31,329 bases of DNA. Origin: Coptodactyla brooksi. Lineage: Eukaryota; Arthropoda; Insecta; Coleoptera; Scarabaeidae. The DNA is taken from positions 1 through 31,329 of the forward strand of contig JAWQRM010000089.1 in the NCBI GenBank assembly GCA_033557675.1, read 5' to 3'. The notes below the pieces were generated by a model. The model did not search any database. It saw only the letters and a program-made list of their open reading frames with translations, and was not told the origin of the DNA. Below, piece after piece: positions 21,965 through 29,877 of this stretch (positions within the stretch are counted from its first letter, which is position 1; each line of letters begins with the position of its first letter). The position numbers and the translations under genes are program-made.

Positions 21965-22093
21965 TTACAGTCTTTCATCAAAACGCTCAATATACTTTAT
22001 AAGAGTTTTGGCATGGTCATCGCGTACAGGTCTTTCACATTCAACATACGATTTTCTGTAATTGATTTCTGTAACTACACCTGCAATACGCAT
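21965..22093 (-). CDS. Possible terminal exon or 42-residue small ORF of unknown function
   Basis: From ATG at 22091-22093 the minus strand reads MRIAGVVTEINYRKSYVECE and continues, charged and non-repetitive, with ERPVRDDHAK and KYIERFDERL to a TAA at 21965-21967. It could instead be a last exon, since TTGCAG|GT at 22081-22083 is a good splice acceptor, giving a 116-base exon, and AATAAATAAG follows the stop within about 25 bases. It looks more protein-like (balanced charged residues, no low complexity) than the surrounding frames. I do not recognise the family. It lies just beyond the poly(A) signal of copy C on the same strand. It may equally be a transposon shred. Confidence 0.25.
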   Translation of the reverse strand: MRIAGVVTEINYRKSYVECERPVRDDHAKTLIKYIERFDERL

Positions 22094-22141
22094 AACATAT
22101 CAAGAGTCAAAGTAAAAGTTTAATTATATTTTCAACCGCTG

Positions 22142-22147
22142 TTTATT
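22142..22147 (-). promoter_or_regulatory. Polyadenylation signal of copy C
   Basis: AATAAA on the minus strand within TTAATAAACAGC, about 80 bases after the stop codon of copy C. Copy D has the same string in the same place (28639-28644), so the 3' untranslated regions are homologous. Confidence 0.75.
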
Positions 22148-22222
22148 AAAAAGATGTATGTATTTTAGATGTATGTTTACAATATAGTTTAGTTTCTATT
22201 AACACAAAATCTTGCAACCACT

Positions 22223-23080
22223 TCAACCGGTTTTGTACGGATTCTGCCCTTGGATGTTGCCTCTGCAATATAACGAAATGACTTACTGAAAAGTTCGATA
22301 ACTGGTTTTTATTAATTACCCAGGTCCATAGTTGCATACATAAAGCTTCTGATACGGAAATTCACCAGTGGTGGGAAAATGAATGTATCCACAGCCTACG
22401 TGGGTGGAGTCTGCCCAAACGACCTACAAGTAATTAAATATCAATTTTCTGTACAAACCAACTTCTTTGTTACCAACCTGTGTGTAATGTCCGGTTTTTG
22501 TAGAAAATCCAGAACCATATTTATAAACTTTATACTCGTTGAACCAGGAGGTCACTGCGCCGCTCCAATCAGATCCTTTACTATAACTTGTGGACCATGC
22601 AGTATATAAGTTTTGACCAACCCACCACCAGCGATCTAAAACGTGAAAATTGTAATGGCCAGTTTCAATGTTTATGATACTACTGACTGTCCGACACGGA
22701 TACATGTTTAAATTCACATGTGTTTGCGATATTCTGCGCTGCTCTTGCTAAATTATCATCCCATTCCTGTAACATGTATTTCGTATATCTATGACATTTA
22801 GATTATGGAATTGCAAGTGATAGATACCATTCGTTTTAAGTTAGTGCCCCTTGGTTGTCCCGGAACTTTACCTTCAGTTATCATCCTCCTGAAGTTATTG
22901 TGTATGGTAACGATTTGATCCTGTTCTTGTCTAGAAACTCCCCATTCTGGGAACGGAAAAAGTATATTTTTTCTATTATATATTTAATAAGTGGACAAAC
23001 TTACCGTAGGCCCCTTTACTGCAAGTGGCATCCAAGTATTTAACAAAGGAAATAGCAAATAATAGAAGTTGGAACTTCAT
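22223..23080 (-). CDS. Antigen 5-like CAP-superfamily secreted protein, copy C (six exons)
   Basis: Secreted antigen 5-like protein. Exons (minus): 23080-23005, 22946-22828, 22766-22688, 22635-22478, 22423-22320, 22262-22223, giving 191 residues, with the same intron phases (1,0,1,0,2) as copies A and D. Visible parts are the signal peptide (MKFQLLLFAISFVKYLDATC), the helix EQDQIVTIHNNFRRM, NTCEFKH (first CAP His), RWWWVGQNLY, SWFNEY (Glu), GHYTQVVWA (second His, signature 1), GCGYIHFP and YVCNYGPGGN (signature 2). The intron 3 donor is GTCAGT, slightly off consensus; the others are standard. Only four cysteines are present, against the larger set of the classical wasp proteins, whose second cysteine after the CEFKH-type segment is missing. 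The TATA box lies 53 bases before the ATG and AATAAA about 80 bases after the stop. Nothing suggests decay. Confidence 0.9.
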
Positions 23081-23132
23081 GGTAACTTTCTGTAAGCTTT
23101 CAACTGTTTAACGTATATCCACGTTCAGTTCC

Positions 23133-23139
23133 TTTTATA
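23133..23139 (-). promoter_or_regulatory. TATA box of copy C
   Basis: TATAAAA within GGATATAAAAGGAAC on the minus strand, 53 bases before the start codon. The surrounding TATAAAAGGAA is shared with copy D. Confidence 0.8.
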
Positions 23140-23158
23140 TCCGCAGTTCAGAACAAAC

Positions 23159-23168
23159 AATGCGCAAT
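23159..23168 (-). promoter_or_regulatory. TGCGCAAT upstream motif of copy C
   Basis: AATGCGCAAT, one base different from the palindrome ATTGCGCAAT in copy D, 19 bases upstream of the TATA box in C and 18 in D. The perfect form equals the C/EBP-type bZIP consensus. The role is inferred from position and conservation only. Confidence 0.45.
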
Positions 23169-23479
23169 ATATGTTCACAAATTTTCAAACGTGAGCTGTC
23201 ATGAATGTGAAAAACGTACGCGTCATTGCTGTTTACGCATTATTTATTATCAGTCATTCAATATACATATATCATATACACATAAACTGAGTGACATACA
23301 CAATTGAATAATTTCAAAAACATATGTATTGAGTTGCATACATAATTTAATAATTTTATTATTCAAATGAATAATAAAAATTCGGTAGAAAATATACCAC
23401 CTAATACCAAGTCCTCCTTTTAAAATGTTTAAATTTTAAAAAGATGTATAACGTGAAGTTCGATACCGTGTGGGAAATT

Positions 23480-24035
23480 ACACGTCGTCTTATAAGGATA
23501 TCGAATCCTCATACATTCGTCAGACGATTCGGAAGATTACGCGATATTGGGCTCAGGAAAATAAGCGTTTAACTTAGTTGCTGCTGGAACGCAGTATCCA
23601 CAAAAGCTAAATGTTTGGACTGGTATTTTAGGTGATTTCATCATCGGACGTTTTTTCATTGGTGAAAACCTAAATGCCAACATATATTTAGCACTGTTGC
23701 AGAACCAAGTGATTCCTGCTGTCCGAAACTTCCCACTCAACTTTGACGAGGTTTGGTTTCAGCATGATGGTTGTCTTACTCATAATACGATGAGAGTCCA
23801 AGAATTTCTGAAAAATGCTTTTCCTGGTTGTATTATTAGCAGAAGAGGCAGCAATCCACTCTGGGCCCCTTCAATCGCCAGATTTAACGCCAAATAATTT
23901 TTCTTGAATGAGATTAGAATAAAAATTATTCAAGCTCATCAAACTATTACTCCAGAGATGCTCTCCATAGTCAGGAAAAGTTTCTACGACAAGTAGGGGT
24001 ATTGTTTGGCAAAATTACGAGGCATTTTTGAATCT
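23480..24035 (+). pseudogene. Mariner/Tc1-like DDE transposase, C-terminal half, decayed
   Basis: Plus strand. Pieces in order: RYWAQEN (about 23550), QYPQKLNVWTGILGDFIIGR, FFIGENLNANIYLALLQN, VIPAVRNFPLNFDEVWFQHD then GCLTHNTMRVQEFLKNAFPG (open from 23697 to 23897), IISRRGS, a shifted LWAPSIARF (normally PPRSPDLTP), then TITPEMLSIVRKSFYDK and LRGIFESFG before a stop near 24035. The order matches the catalytic half of insect transposases with WFQHDGAPPHY, RWIGRRGP, SPDLTPLDFFLWG and the tail EMLxxVRxSFxxR-GGHFE. The second catalytic Asp (FQHDG) is present; the third acidic position (SPDLTP) is disrupted by a frameshift. It is non-functional. Terminal repeats were not seen. Confidence 0.75.
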
Positions 24036-24417
24036 TTCGGTTAGGTTTATTTTTAAATATTATTGGAATTATTTTAGAGTGACCTTTCATATTAGTAAGG
24101 ATAAATTTTTTGTTGTTCCGCCGAAATTAAACATTCGAAAAAGACAAATAAACCTTTACCTTTAGTAGTTAAAAAATAAGTGTACGTAGGACTATGTCTA
24201 GCAGCACTAGCATGTACCTCTTCCCACGACGTCAGAAATATTATTAATCCATAACATGGGTACCTATCAGATATGCAGATGGATAGCATGAACGATTTAT
24301 ACAAGAGAATTGATTAGCAAAGAATAATCTCCATTTACATCATTAATGATACTAGAACAGTTTCAGTTTGACACAACTCGAAGACATAAGACATGAAAAG
24401 TAGACATAAAAAGAAGA

Positions 24418-24648
24418 GGTAAAAAGTGTGGTGGACAAACTAGAAGGTCTGTACGAATAAGATTTAAAGAGGACATGACTCACCTAAAATACGGTCGTAC
24501 GGAAAAATCTAGTATAGCTGAACATGCTTTTAATTTCAACCACACGATCAAAGTAGATAACGTAAAACTACTTAGAAGTGTTTCTACCGGAAGTCGATGT
24601 GAACTTTCTTATTTTAAATCGAATCCCTTGTATATTATTCAATTTTAA
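24418..24648 (+). pseudogene. Penelope-like element GIY-YIG endonuclease fragment
   Basis: A 76-residue plus-strand frame with a stop at 24646-24648. It reads GGQTRRSVRIRFKEDMTHLK, then YGRTEKSSIAEHAFNFNHTI, then KVDNVKLLRSVS. This matches the GIY-YIG region of Penelope-like retroelements and their relatives: YIGQTxRSxxxRFKEH, then a run ending KSAxAEHxxxxxHxI, then a short V-x-LL segment. The first residues of the domain (the YIG tyrosine and isoleucine) are lost, giving GGQT, and the His of RFKEH is Asp. The upstream reverse transcriptase is absent. It is a 3' piece of a dead copy, followed 25 bases later by a long perfect hairpin. Confidence 0.75.
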
Positions 24649-24673
24649 AATTCTAAAATTTTAATGCCAATTT

Positions 24674-24748
24674 CTGCAGTTACAGTTACAGCTAACACCA
24701 ACTAATTTATATAAAGTTAATTGGTGTTAGCTGTAACTGTAACTGCAG
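24674..24748. repeat. Perfect 28-base inverted repeat (hairpin)
   Basis: Left arm 24674-24701 begins CTGCAGTTACAGTTACAGC and the right arm 24721-24748 is its exact inverse, with a 19-base AT-rich loop. The arms carry the direct repeat GTTACA(GTTACA), and a partial third copy (ATAACTGTAACTA) follows on the right. The absence of any mismatch in a region of decayed elements suggests recent formation or copy-correction. Confidence 0.95.
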
Positions 24749-24759
24749 CTATAACTGTA

Positions 24760-25600
24760 ACTATTTTCGAGATATTTAATTTTTTGAGACCTTTCTCATA
24801 AACTCAAACTTCTCTTTTTGTAAATATTGCGAAAAATAAAAAATGTCATATGCAAACACCCATTTTTCGTAAAGCAGTCTTACTCAACATTAAAATTTGT
24901 TAAGATTCACTTAAGATTTTTAAAATTTGTTAAGATGGCCGTGATTGTAAGCAAAACGATTAATCATTTAGTCATTTAGTCTTTTAGCTTTAAAATTGCA
25001 CGATGTTTAAATTATACTCGTGAAAACTATGATGCGGAAAAATGCTTAGAAATTCCTTGTTAATGAGAAACTAAGCGTTTTCTAATGGTGCGCAGTTGTC
25101 ATGTTTTTCAGAAAAATATAAATATCTTGAAAACAGTTATGCCTATAGTGCGTTCACGTTAGGAACGCAGAATAACATTGTAGCGGCAGCAAATATTTGA
25201 ATATTTTAAATTACATGGTAATACCATATTCATTATATTCGTCGTCTACAGAAATGCCAATACGAAGTTTTAGGTTTTACAATGGTATATTGTCACATTT
25301 AGCACATAAAAGCATCAATATATGCATTGCAACCAATGTGTGCATTGGAATTAAGGAATATTAAATTACGAGGGTTATTCGTATTATATAAAGTGTTGTC
25401 AAGGCTAACTAAACTATTTTTGAAATTCTATACAATTAATAAAATTTTATAATAATGAAAATTCTTTTTGTTTTATCACTACTTTACTTTTTCAAAACTA
25501 ACAGGAAGATAATAGTAAGGTAATGTACAGAAAGATAGTAATATTGATAGTAAGACAATAATAAGAGAAATAACATAGTTAGGCAAATAAGAAAAAACAA
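24760..25600. other. Unassigned AT-rich stretch
   Basis: No gene or element recognised. AAGAT-x-TTTAAAATTTGTTAAGAT repeats a short string (TTAAAATTTGTTAAGAT at about 24891 and 24918). Confidence 0.35.
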
Positions 25601-25601
25601 A

Positions 25602-25757
25602 TTAAGCAGACATCTCCTCTTCCGATGAAGGAAATATTGGGTATTTGTCGTTATTTTGCTCTTCTATGATGAGCTTTACGGATGTTTGCCATTCAGTTGC
25701 AGATATTTTTGCCAACCCTTCTGAAAATAAAGATTTCACTTCATTCAGCTTGAAAGA
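25602..25757 (-). pseudogene. Tc1-like transposase C-terminal tail
   Basis: Minus strand: FKLNEVKSLFSEGLAKISAT, then EWQTSVKLIIEEQNNDKYP, then SSEEEMSA and TAA at 25602-25604. The layout (TFKxxxVxxLxxxAxxxIT-x-x-x-W-x-x-x-x-x-x-IxEE..., then a short acidic/serine tail) is the C-terminus of the same class of insect DDE transposases as the one at 11380-12190, which breaks off at TFKINNVLRLCQE. Upstream (to about 25900) only faint, frameshifted similarity is left (ELVQSKE for ELVWSxxK). Confidence 0.45.
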
Positions 25758-25759
25758 AT

Positions 25760-26970
25760 TTTTTCAAGAAAACTTCCAGACAAGTTTTGGAGATCCCAAA
25801 GAAATTACATACACAAGACATTATGCAGCCATGTTAATTTTCTTTGCTCGTGTTTTCGTATTTTCTTTGCTTTGGACTAGTCAATTTTAAAATACTTTGC
25901 TGGACCTCATGAACCTTCAACCTCCAATCTTGAAGATGAAGAAGTACCTAAGAGGGGCGTTCCTAAGGGGCTTACCTAAGAGATAATAAAAATATAAGGC
26001 AAAATTGCAAGTAGCGAGATGGCGTTGTTGTCGATGTGAAGACTACGTAAAACGTTCGATTTAGTAGAAAGGTTAGTTGCTGTGTGACGGTGAAGGGGAC
26101 TGTCGTTTTTACCGCTCTAGCATATTTACAAAAGTGGTCGTGGACATAGCAGTAGGCCTTCACTATCGCAGAACACTGTGGCCATAGTTTTATAGGCAGA
26201 TGATTGAATTTTGATTTTGTTTTAACTAGAGGGCTGGATATTTTTGAACTGGGAGGCGATGAATTTCGGACTGAGTAACTCCTTCGATTTACAAATATCT
26301 AATAACATCACGATGATTGTTTTTTCTTTATTCAGCCGACTAATGGATCACATATTTTATTGCTTTGCTGGGTCGTATCTTTAGATTTTCTTTTTGGGTA
26401 TGTTCTATTTCGATACAAAAATTCAAGTATTTCGCAGAGTAAATTGAATCAATCCGGAGTAAATTGAAAATATCACCGTTCAAACTATCTATCCGTTTTA
26501 TGCACTTCTCCTTTAGAAAAAGAATGTATTAGAGGAATATACACTATGATTAGAAATGACGTAATAACGTAACAAAAGTCACAAATGTCTCAGAAATATC
26601 CAAAAATGAGTATAGAGAATATGATATGATGCGGTATGACATTACTTTTAGTTGTGCATTAATAAACAGTTACACCACATAAAAAAAAACGTTTGTAAAT
26701 ACAAAAAGTTGTTTTTACACTTGTAAATTTATTCATCGGGTTGTAAATGCTGAATTCAATATGAAAATATAACAATTCATTTTTAATTTTTCGTGATATT
26801 CACGATTCATTTGCAATAAGGCTGATTTCATGAAAATATAGCTCATTCACTTTATTTGGAAGATCTACAGGAGACATACGATGCGTCTTTTTAAATTAAG
26901 AACCGTTTTGAAATAAAAAAGCAACAAGTATAATTTTCTTTCCAATTTTATTTGTATATGATAGCGTATA
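25760..26970. other. Unassigned AT-rich stretch
   Basis: The right part (26880-26970) is probably the 3' untranslated end of the mariner piece that follows on the minus strand. Nothing is recognised in the rest. Confidence 0.35.
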
Positions 26971-26977
26971 CCTCAGT

Positions 26978-27115
26978 CTATTTTTCTACATAATTTCTGA
27001 AAATATTAAGGAACTTATCGTATCGTAGTTATACCGATTTTTTAATCCCCTCTACGTAGAAGTCTGCGGCCTAATATGACACCCACTGCAAAACGATCGT
27101 TTTCACCTCATCATC
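26978..27115 (-). pseudogene. Mariner transposase C-terminal fragment
   Basis: Minus strand: EEEDDEVKTIVLQWVSY, a stop, AADFYVEGIKKSV, a stop, LRYDKFLNIFRNYVEK and TAG at 26978-26980. This is the standard mariner ending (DDEVKTAVxxWxxxQxxxFYxxGIxxLVxRxDKCxxxxGDYVEK). The conserved Cys after DK is Phe, and two stops interrupt it. The 3' flank (minus strand, 26970-26880) keeps the T/A-rich tail with TTTCAAAACGGTTCTTAAT seen after such genes. The right side runs into the triple inverted repeat at 27110-27320. Confidence 0.75.
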
Positions 27116-27320
27116 CTCTTCTTCAAATGCTGGAACATGTGGTGGTTTTAAAATTTGAGAAAAAAATTTAAAAAAATTTCAAAAACAAAATTTCGAATAC
27201 ATTTCTTTTTGGAAAAAGTTAAGAACAAAATTTTTTTTGAAACATTTTGTTCCCAAATTAAAACTATCACATGTTCCTGCATTTGAAGAAGAGGATGATT
27301 CTTCAAATGTAGGAACAAGT
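27110..27320. repeat. Three alternating-orientation copies of a 22-32-base unit
   Basis: Copy 1 (27110-27141, minus) and copy 2 (27268-27299, plus) are inverses in 31 of 32 bases (CACATGTTCC[A/T]GCATTTG...GAGGATGAT). Copy 3 (27299-27320, minus) matches the first 22 bases of copy 2 inverted, at 20 of 22. Copies 2 and 3 form a tight hairpin. Copy 1 lies at the point where the mariner reading frame gives FEEEDDEVKT, and copy 2 encodes the same HVPAFEEEDD on the other strand. Confidence 0.85.
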
Positions 27321-27539
27321 ATTTGCGTACCTAACGATTCTTCGTATTTCTGGGAAGTTAAGATCCCATCAATAAAAAAACGGCCTATTAAAAATTCCGG
27401 TCACCAAAAATTCCAGTCCAAACGATCAGTTTATGCGGATATTGAGTACGAACAGAAAAACTTTTATTCAAATTTTCCTGAGATCAAGAACAAACAACAG
27501 CAGGATTGTGTTTTCCATGCAATGGATAGAGAAAAGTAG
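27237..27539 (+). CDS. 100-codon open frame of unknown function, probably chance or transposon-derived
   Basis: ATG at 27237, stop before 27540. It is acidic near the start (HVPAFEEEDDSSN) and lysine/glutamine-rich later (KIPSIKKRPIKNSG, EIKNKQQQD). The FEEEDD part is explained by an inverted copy of a mariner C-terminal piece, so the frame is at least partly patchwork. No domain, signal peptide or splice signal supports it as a host gene. An unrelated transposase piece follows on the same strand at 27694. Confidence 0.2.
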   Translation: MKHFVPKLKLSHVPAFEEEDDSSNVGTSICVPNDSSYFWEVKIPSIKKRPIKNSGHQKFQSKRSVYADIEYEQKNFYSNFPEIKNKQQQDCVFHAMDREK

Positions 27540-27693
27540 ATTCATCGGTGAAAACAATATTTTCAATAAAGTTTTCATCCTCATTTGCACTTTCCATTAT
27601 TCGGTAACACTATTTGTGCAGCTGTGAAAGCAGACAACACAAAATCATCAAATCAAAAGTCAAAGTATTAGCGGCGAAATGAGAGTGGACAGT

Positions 27694-27850
27694 AAAACTA
27701 CGAAGTGTTTTGCACAAGCACGGCTACAAGAGCTATAAAGTCGGTAAAAGTTAAGAGATTTTTCCCGAGGATAATATTCGAAGGATGGAGTTTTCCGAGC
27801 GAGTAATGGAAAAAGCAAATGAGGGTGAAAACTTTATTCAAAATGTTGTA
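27694..27850 (+). pseudogene. Transposase fragment between the DNA-binding and catalytic domains (mariner/Tc1-like)
   Basis: Plus strand: KLRSVLHKHGYKSYKVGKV, then FFPEDNIRRMEFSERVMEK, then NEGENFIQNVV. This corresponds to the linker of the insect transposase family with V-x-R-x-L-x-x-HGYHPYKVxxVQ, EDDPxRRxEFCEW and xFLxxVLFSDE, just before the first catalytic Asp, which is not reached. It is the same family as the catalytic half at 23480-24035, but in a separate place. The open reading continues to about 27890 without recognisable motif. Confidence 0.6.
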
Positions 27851-28048
27851 AGGCAAAATCATTTCCTAACCGCACTATGAGTGGGAAAGAATTTTTTCTG
27901 GAGCTTCTTGAAACAGGCCGTGTACGGCTACGAGCGAGCAAAAAAATCTGGATTCCCTGAGAGCTAAAATAATAGAAACAGCTAACCTTTTCACATCTGA
28001 AATGTTTTCTAATTTTAGAAAAAATTTCTATAATAGATTAGGTTACTG

Positions 28049-28080
28049 TTTGGCATCTCAGGGCGGCCTGAGATGTCAAA
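28049..28080. repeat. Hairpin, 14-base arms with a GCGG loop
   Basis: TTTGGCATCTCAGG (28049-28062) and CCTGAGATGTCAAA (28067-28080) are inverses with one mismatch around GCGG. A T-rich run begins about 14 bases to the right. Confidence 0.75.
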
Positions 28081-28630
28081 TACTTATATTGTATTTTTTT
28101 TAGTTTTGTCTTCTTTTTATGTTCAAATGGTGTTTTAAGTATTTATCTTATTTTAGAATATTTTCTTATTTTCCTTTTATAAGAATAGATTTAAGTTCCT
28201 TTTGTGCAATCAACATTTAATGCCTATAACATTTAGAAGGAGATATTTCTAAGACCTCCGATTTACGTAAGTAAAAGAGCACTAGCCGTACGATACACTA
28301 CCATCGATATGCCAAACGCGACTGCCACTAACCGCTCAACACAGCCACTACATCCGCATTTTGATATAGTGGGTATACTACGTAACACGTATTCGCTATA
28401 GCCCCCACTCTACGTTCAGCTTAGACACGTATTGCGGATGCGTCTTAAGGTCCCATGGTGCCAGATTTTATCCTCATAGTGTATATCGGACATTCTTTTC
28501 ATAAATGAATAAGGAATATTCAAAAAAAGATTAATAATGAAATGTAGTTGGTAATTAGACCACACTAAGATTGATGTACTGTTATTATGGTACTCCCTAC
28601 GTGATATAGTAAGAGTTCAAGCTAATTTTC
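28081..28630. other. Unassigned stretch right of the hairpin
   Basis: A GC-richer patch at 28280-28470 contrasts with AT-rich flanks but has no recognisable motif or open frame. Confidence 0.35.
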
Positions 28631-28638
28631 AACTGCTG

Positions 28639-28644
28639 TTTATT
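28639..28644 (-). promoter_or_regulatory. Polyadenylation signal of copy D
   Basis: AATAAA in TTAATAAACAGC on the minus strand, about 70 bases after the stop codon of copy D, in the same context as in copy C. Confidence 0.75.
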
Positions 28645-28710
28645 AACAAATTTTTGACATACATTTACAATATAATTTACTTTCTACTATCATAAAATCT
28701 TACAACCACT

Positions 28711-29574
28711 TCAATCGATTTTATACGGATTTTCTCCTATAATGTTACCTCTGCAATATAACGAAATAACTAACTAAAAAGTTCTATAAACGCTTTTAAC
28801 TAATTACCCAGGTCCATAGTTGCATACATAAATCTTCTTGTGCCAAAGTTTGCCAGTTGTCGTAGTTGGAAAATGAATATATCCACAGCCTACATGGTCA
28901 GAGTCAGCCCAAACGACCTACAAGTAATTAAAAATAATTGTTAGCAACTAATTAAGCCCTTTATTATGAACCTGTGTGTAATGTCCGGTTTTCGTAGAGA
29001 TTCCAGAACCATATATGTAATCCTTATGTTCGTTAAACCATGCCGTCACTCCGCTGTTCCAATCAGATGAATTATGATAATTTGTGTGTGAGTGGCTATA
29101 TAGGTTTTGACCAACCCACCACCAGCGATCTAAAACATGACAAGTGAAATAGTCATTTTCAGTATTAGTGGTGTTACTAACCATCTGATACGGATGCATG
29201 TTTAAATTCACATGTGTTTGCAATATCCTGTGCTGCTTTTGCCAAATTATCGTCCCATTTCTATAACATACAGTTCATATATCTATGACGTTTACGTAAT
29301 ATAATTAGAACTTATTGATACCATTGATTTCAAGTTAGTGCCTCTTGGTTGTCCCGGAACTTTTCCTTCAGTTATCATCTTCCTGAAGTTATTGTGTATA
29401 TTAACGATTTGATCCTGCTCTTGCTTAGAAACTCCCTTTTCTGTCAACAGAAAATATACAATATTGATATGTATATGTTTAATAAGTGGACAACGTACCG
29501 TGAACTCCTTCACTACAAGTAGCGTCCAAGTATCTAACAAAGAAAATAACAAATAAGAGAATTTCGAACTTCAT
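28711..29574 (-). CDS. Antigen 5-like CAP-superfamily secreted protein, copy D (six exons)
   Basis: Secreted antigen 5-like protein of 193 residues. Exons (minus): 29574-29499, 29440-29322, 29260-29182, 29129-28972, 28917-28808, 28750-28711, phases 1,0,1,0,2, all GT-AG. It has a signal peptide to about residue 19 (MKFEILLFVIFFVRYLDA), helix EQDQIVNIHNNFRKM (about 33-47), NTCEFKH with His86, RWWWVGQNLY (93-102), AWFNEH with Glu125, GHYTQVVWA with His141, GCGYIHFP (Cys155) and YVCNYGPGGN (Cys176). The Glu of the GEN motif of other CAP proteins is Gln99, as in insect antigen 5. Only four cysteines are present (20, 82, 155, 176). Exon 5 is two codons longer than in A and C (TTTTG for TTG/TTR). 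The start is set by the signal peptide and TATA box; the stop by the conserved PYK ending. It appears functional; expression site unknown (venom or salivary gland, or elsewhere). Confidence 0.9.
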
Positions 29575-29629
29575 GATGAAACTGTCTTTCTAAGCTTTCA
29601 ACTAGTAACGTACACCCACTTACAATTCC

Positions 29630-29636
29630 TTTTATA
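29630..29636 (-). promoter_or_regulatory. TATA box of copy D
   Basis: TATAAAA within GGCTATAAAAGGAATTG on the minus strand, 56 bases before the ATG, predicting a 5' untranslated region of about 25-30 bases. Confidence 0.8.
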
Positions 29637-29655
29637 GCCTGTGTTCAGAACATAC

Positions 29656-29665
29656 ATTGCGCAAT
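29656..29665 (-). promoter_or_regulatory. ATTGCGCAAT palindrome upstream of copy D
   Basis: A perfect palindrome identical to the C/EBP (bZIP) consensus, 18-19 bases upstream of the TATA box. The wider string GCGCAATATATG is shared with copy C at the same distance. Binding is inferred. Confidence 0.5.
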
Positions 29666-29794
29666 ATATGCGTGAACGTTTAGACCCGCGTATCATAAAC
29701 CTGCGTATTTTTGCGTTTTTACCGTTTACGAACGTCGCAACGTTTATCATCATCTATTCAGTACATATATTGAAAGAATGTTGAAATATTGAAA

Positions 29795-29849
29795 TATGTT
29801 GGCAAAGAAAGAAGACCAAGCAGCTAGGTCTTCTTTCTTTGCCAACATA
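29795..29849. repeat. Perfect 23-base hairpin with 9-base loop
   Basis: TATGTTGGCAAAGAAAGAAG plus ACC (29795-29817) is exactly inverted at 29827-29849. One arm is purine-rich, the other pyrimidine-rich. It lies 28 bases left of the MITE-like element but has a different sequence. Confidence 0.95.
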
Positions 29850-29877
29850 CAGTATACTTCAAAACGATAATGTAGAA

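Noticed and set aside
22379..23043. Plus-strand open frames at 22379-22609 and 22855-23043
   Set aside because: They are the antisense of exons and introns of antigen 5-like copy C.
27237..27539. Host protein-coding gene of 100 codons
   Set aside because: Its start region is an inverted copy of a mariner-associated segment, and no domain, splice or promoter signal supports it.
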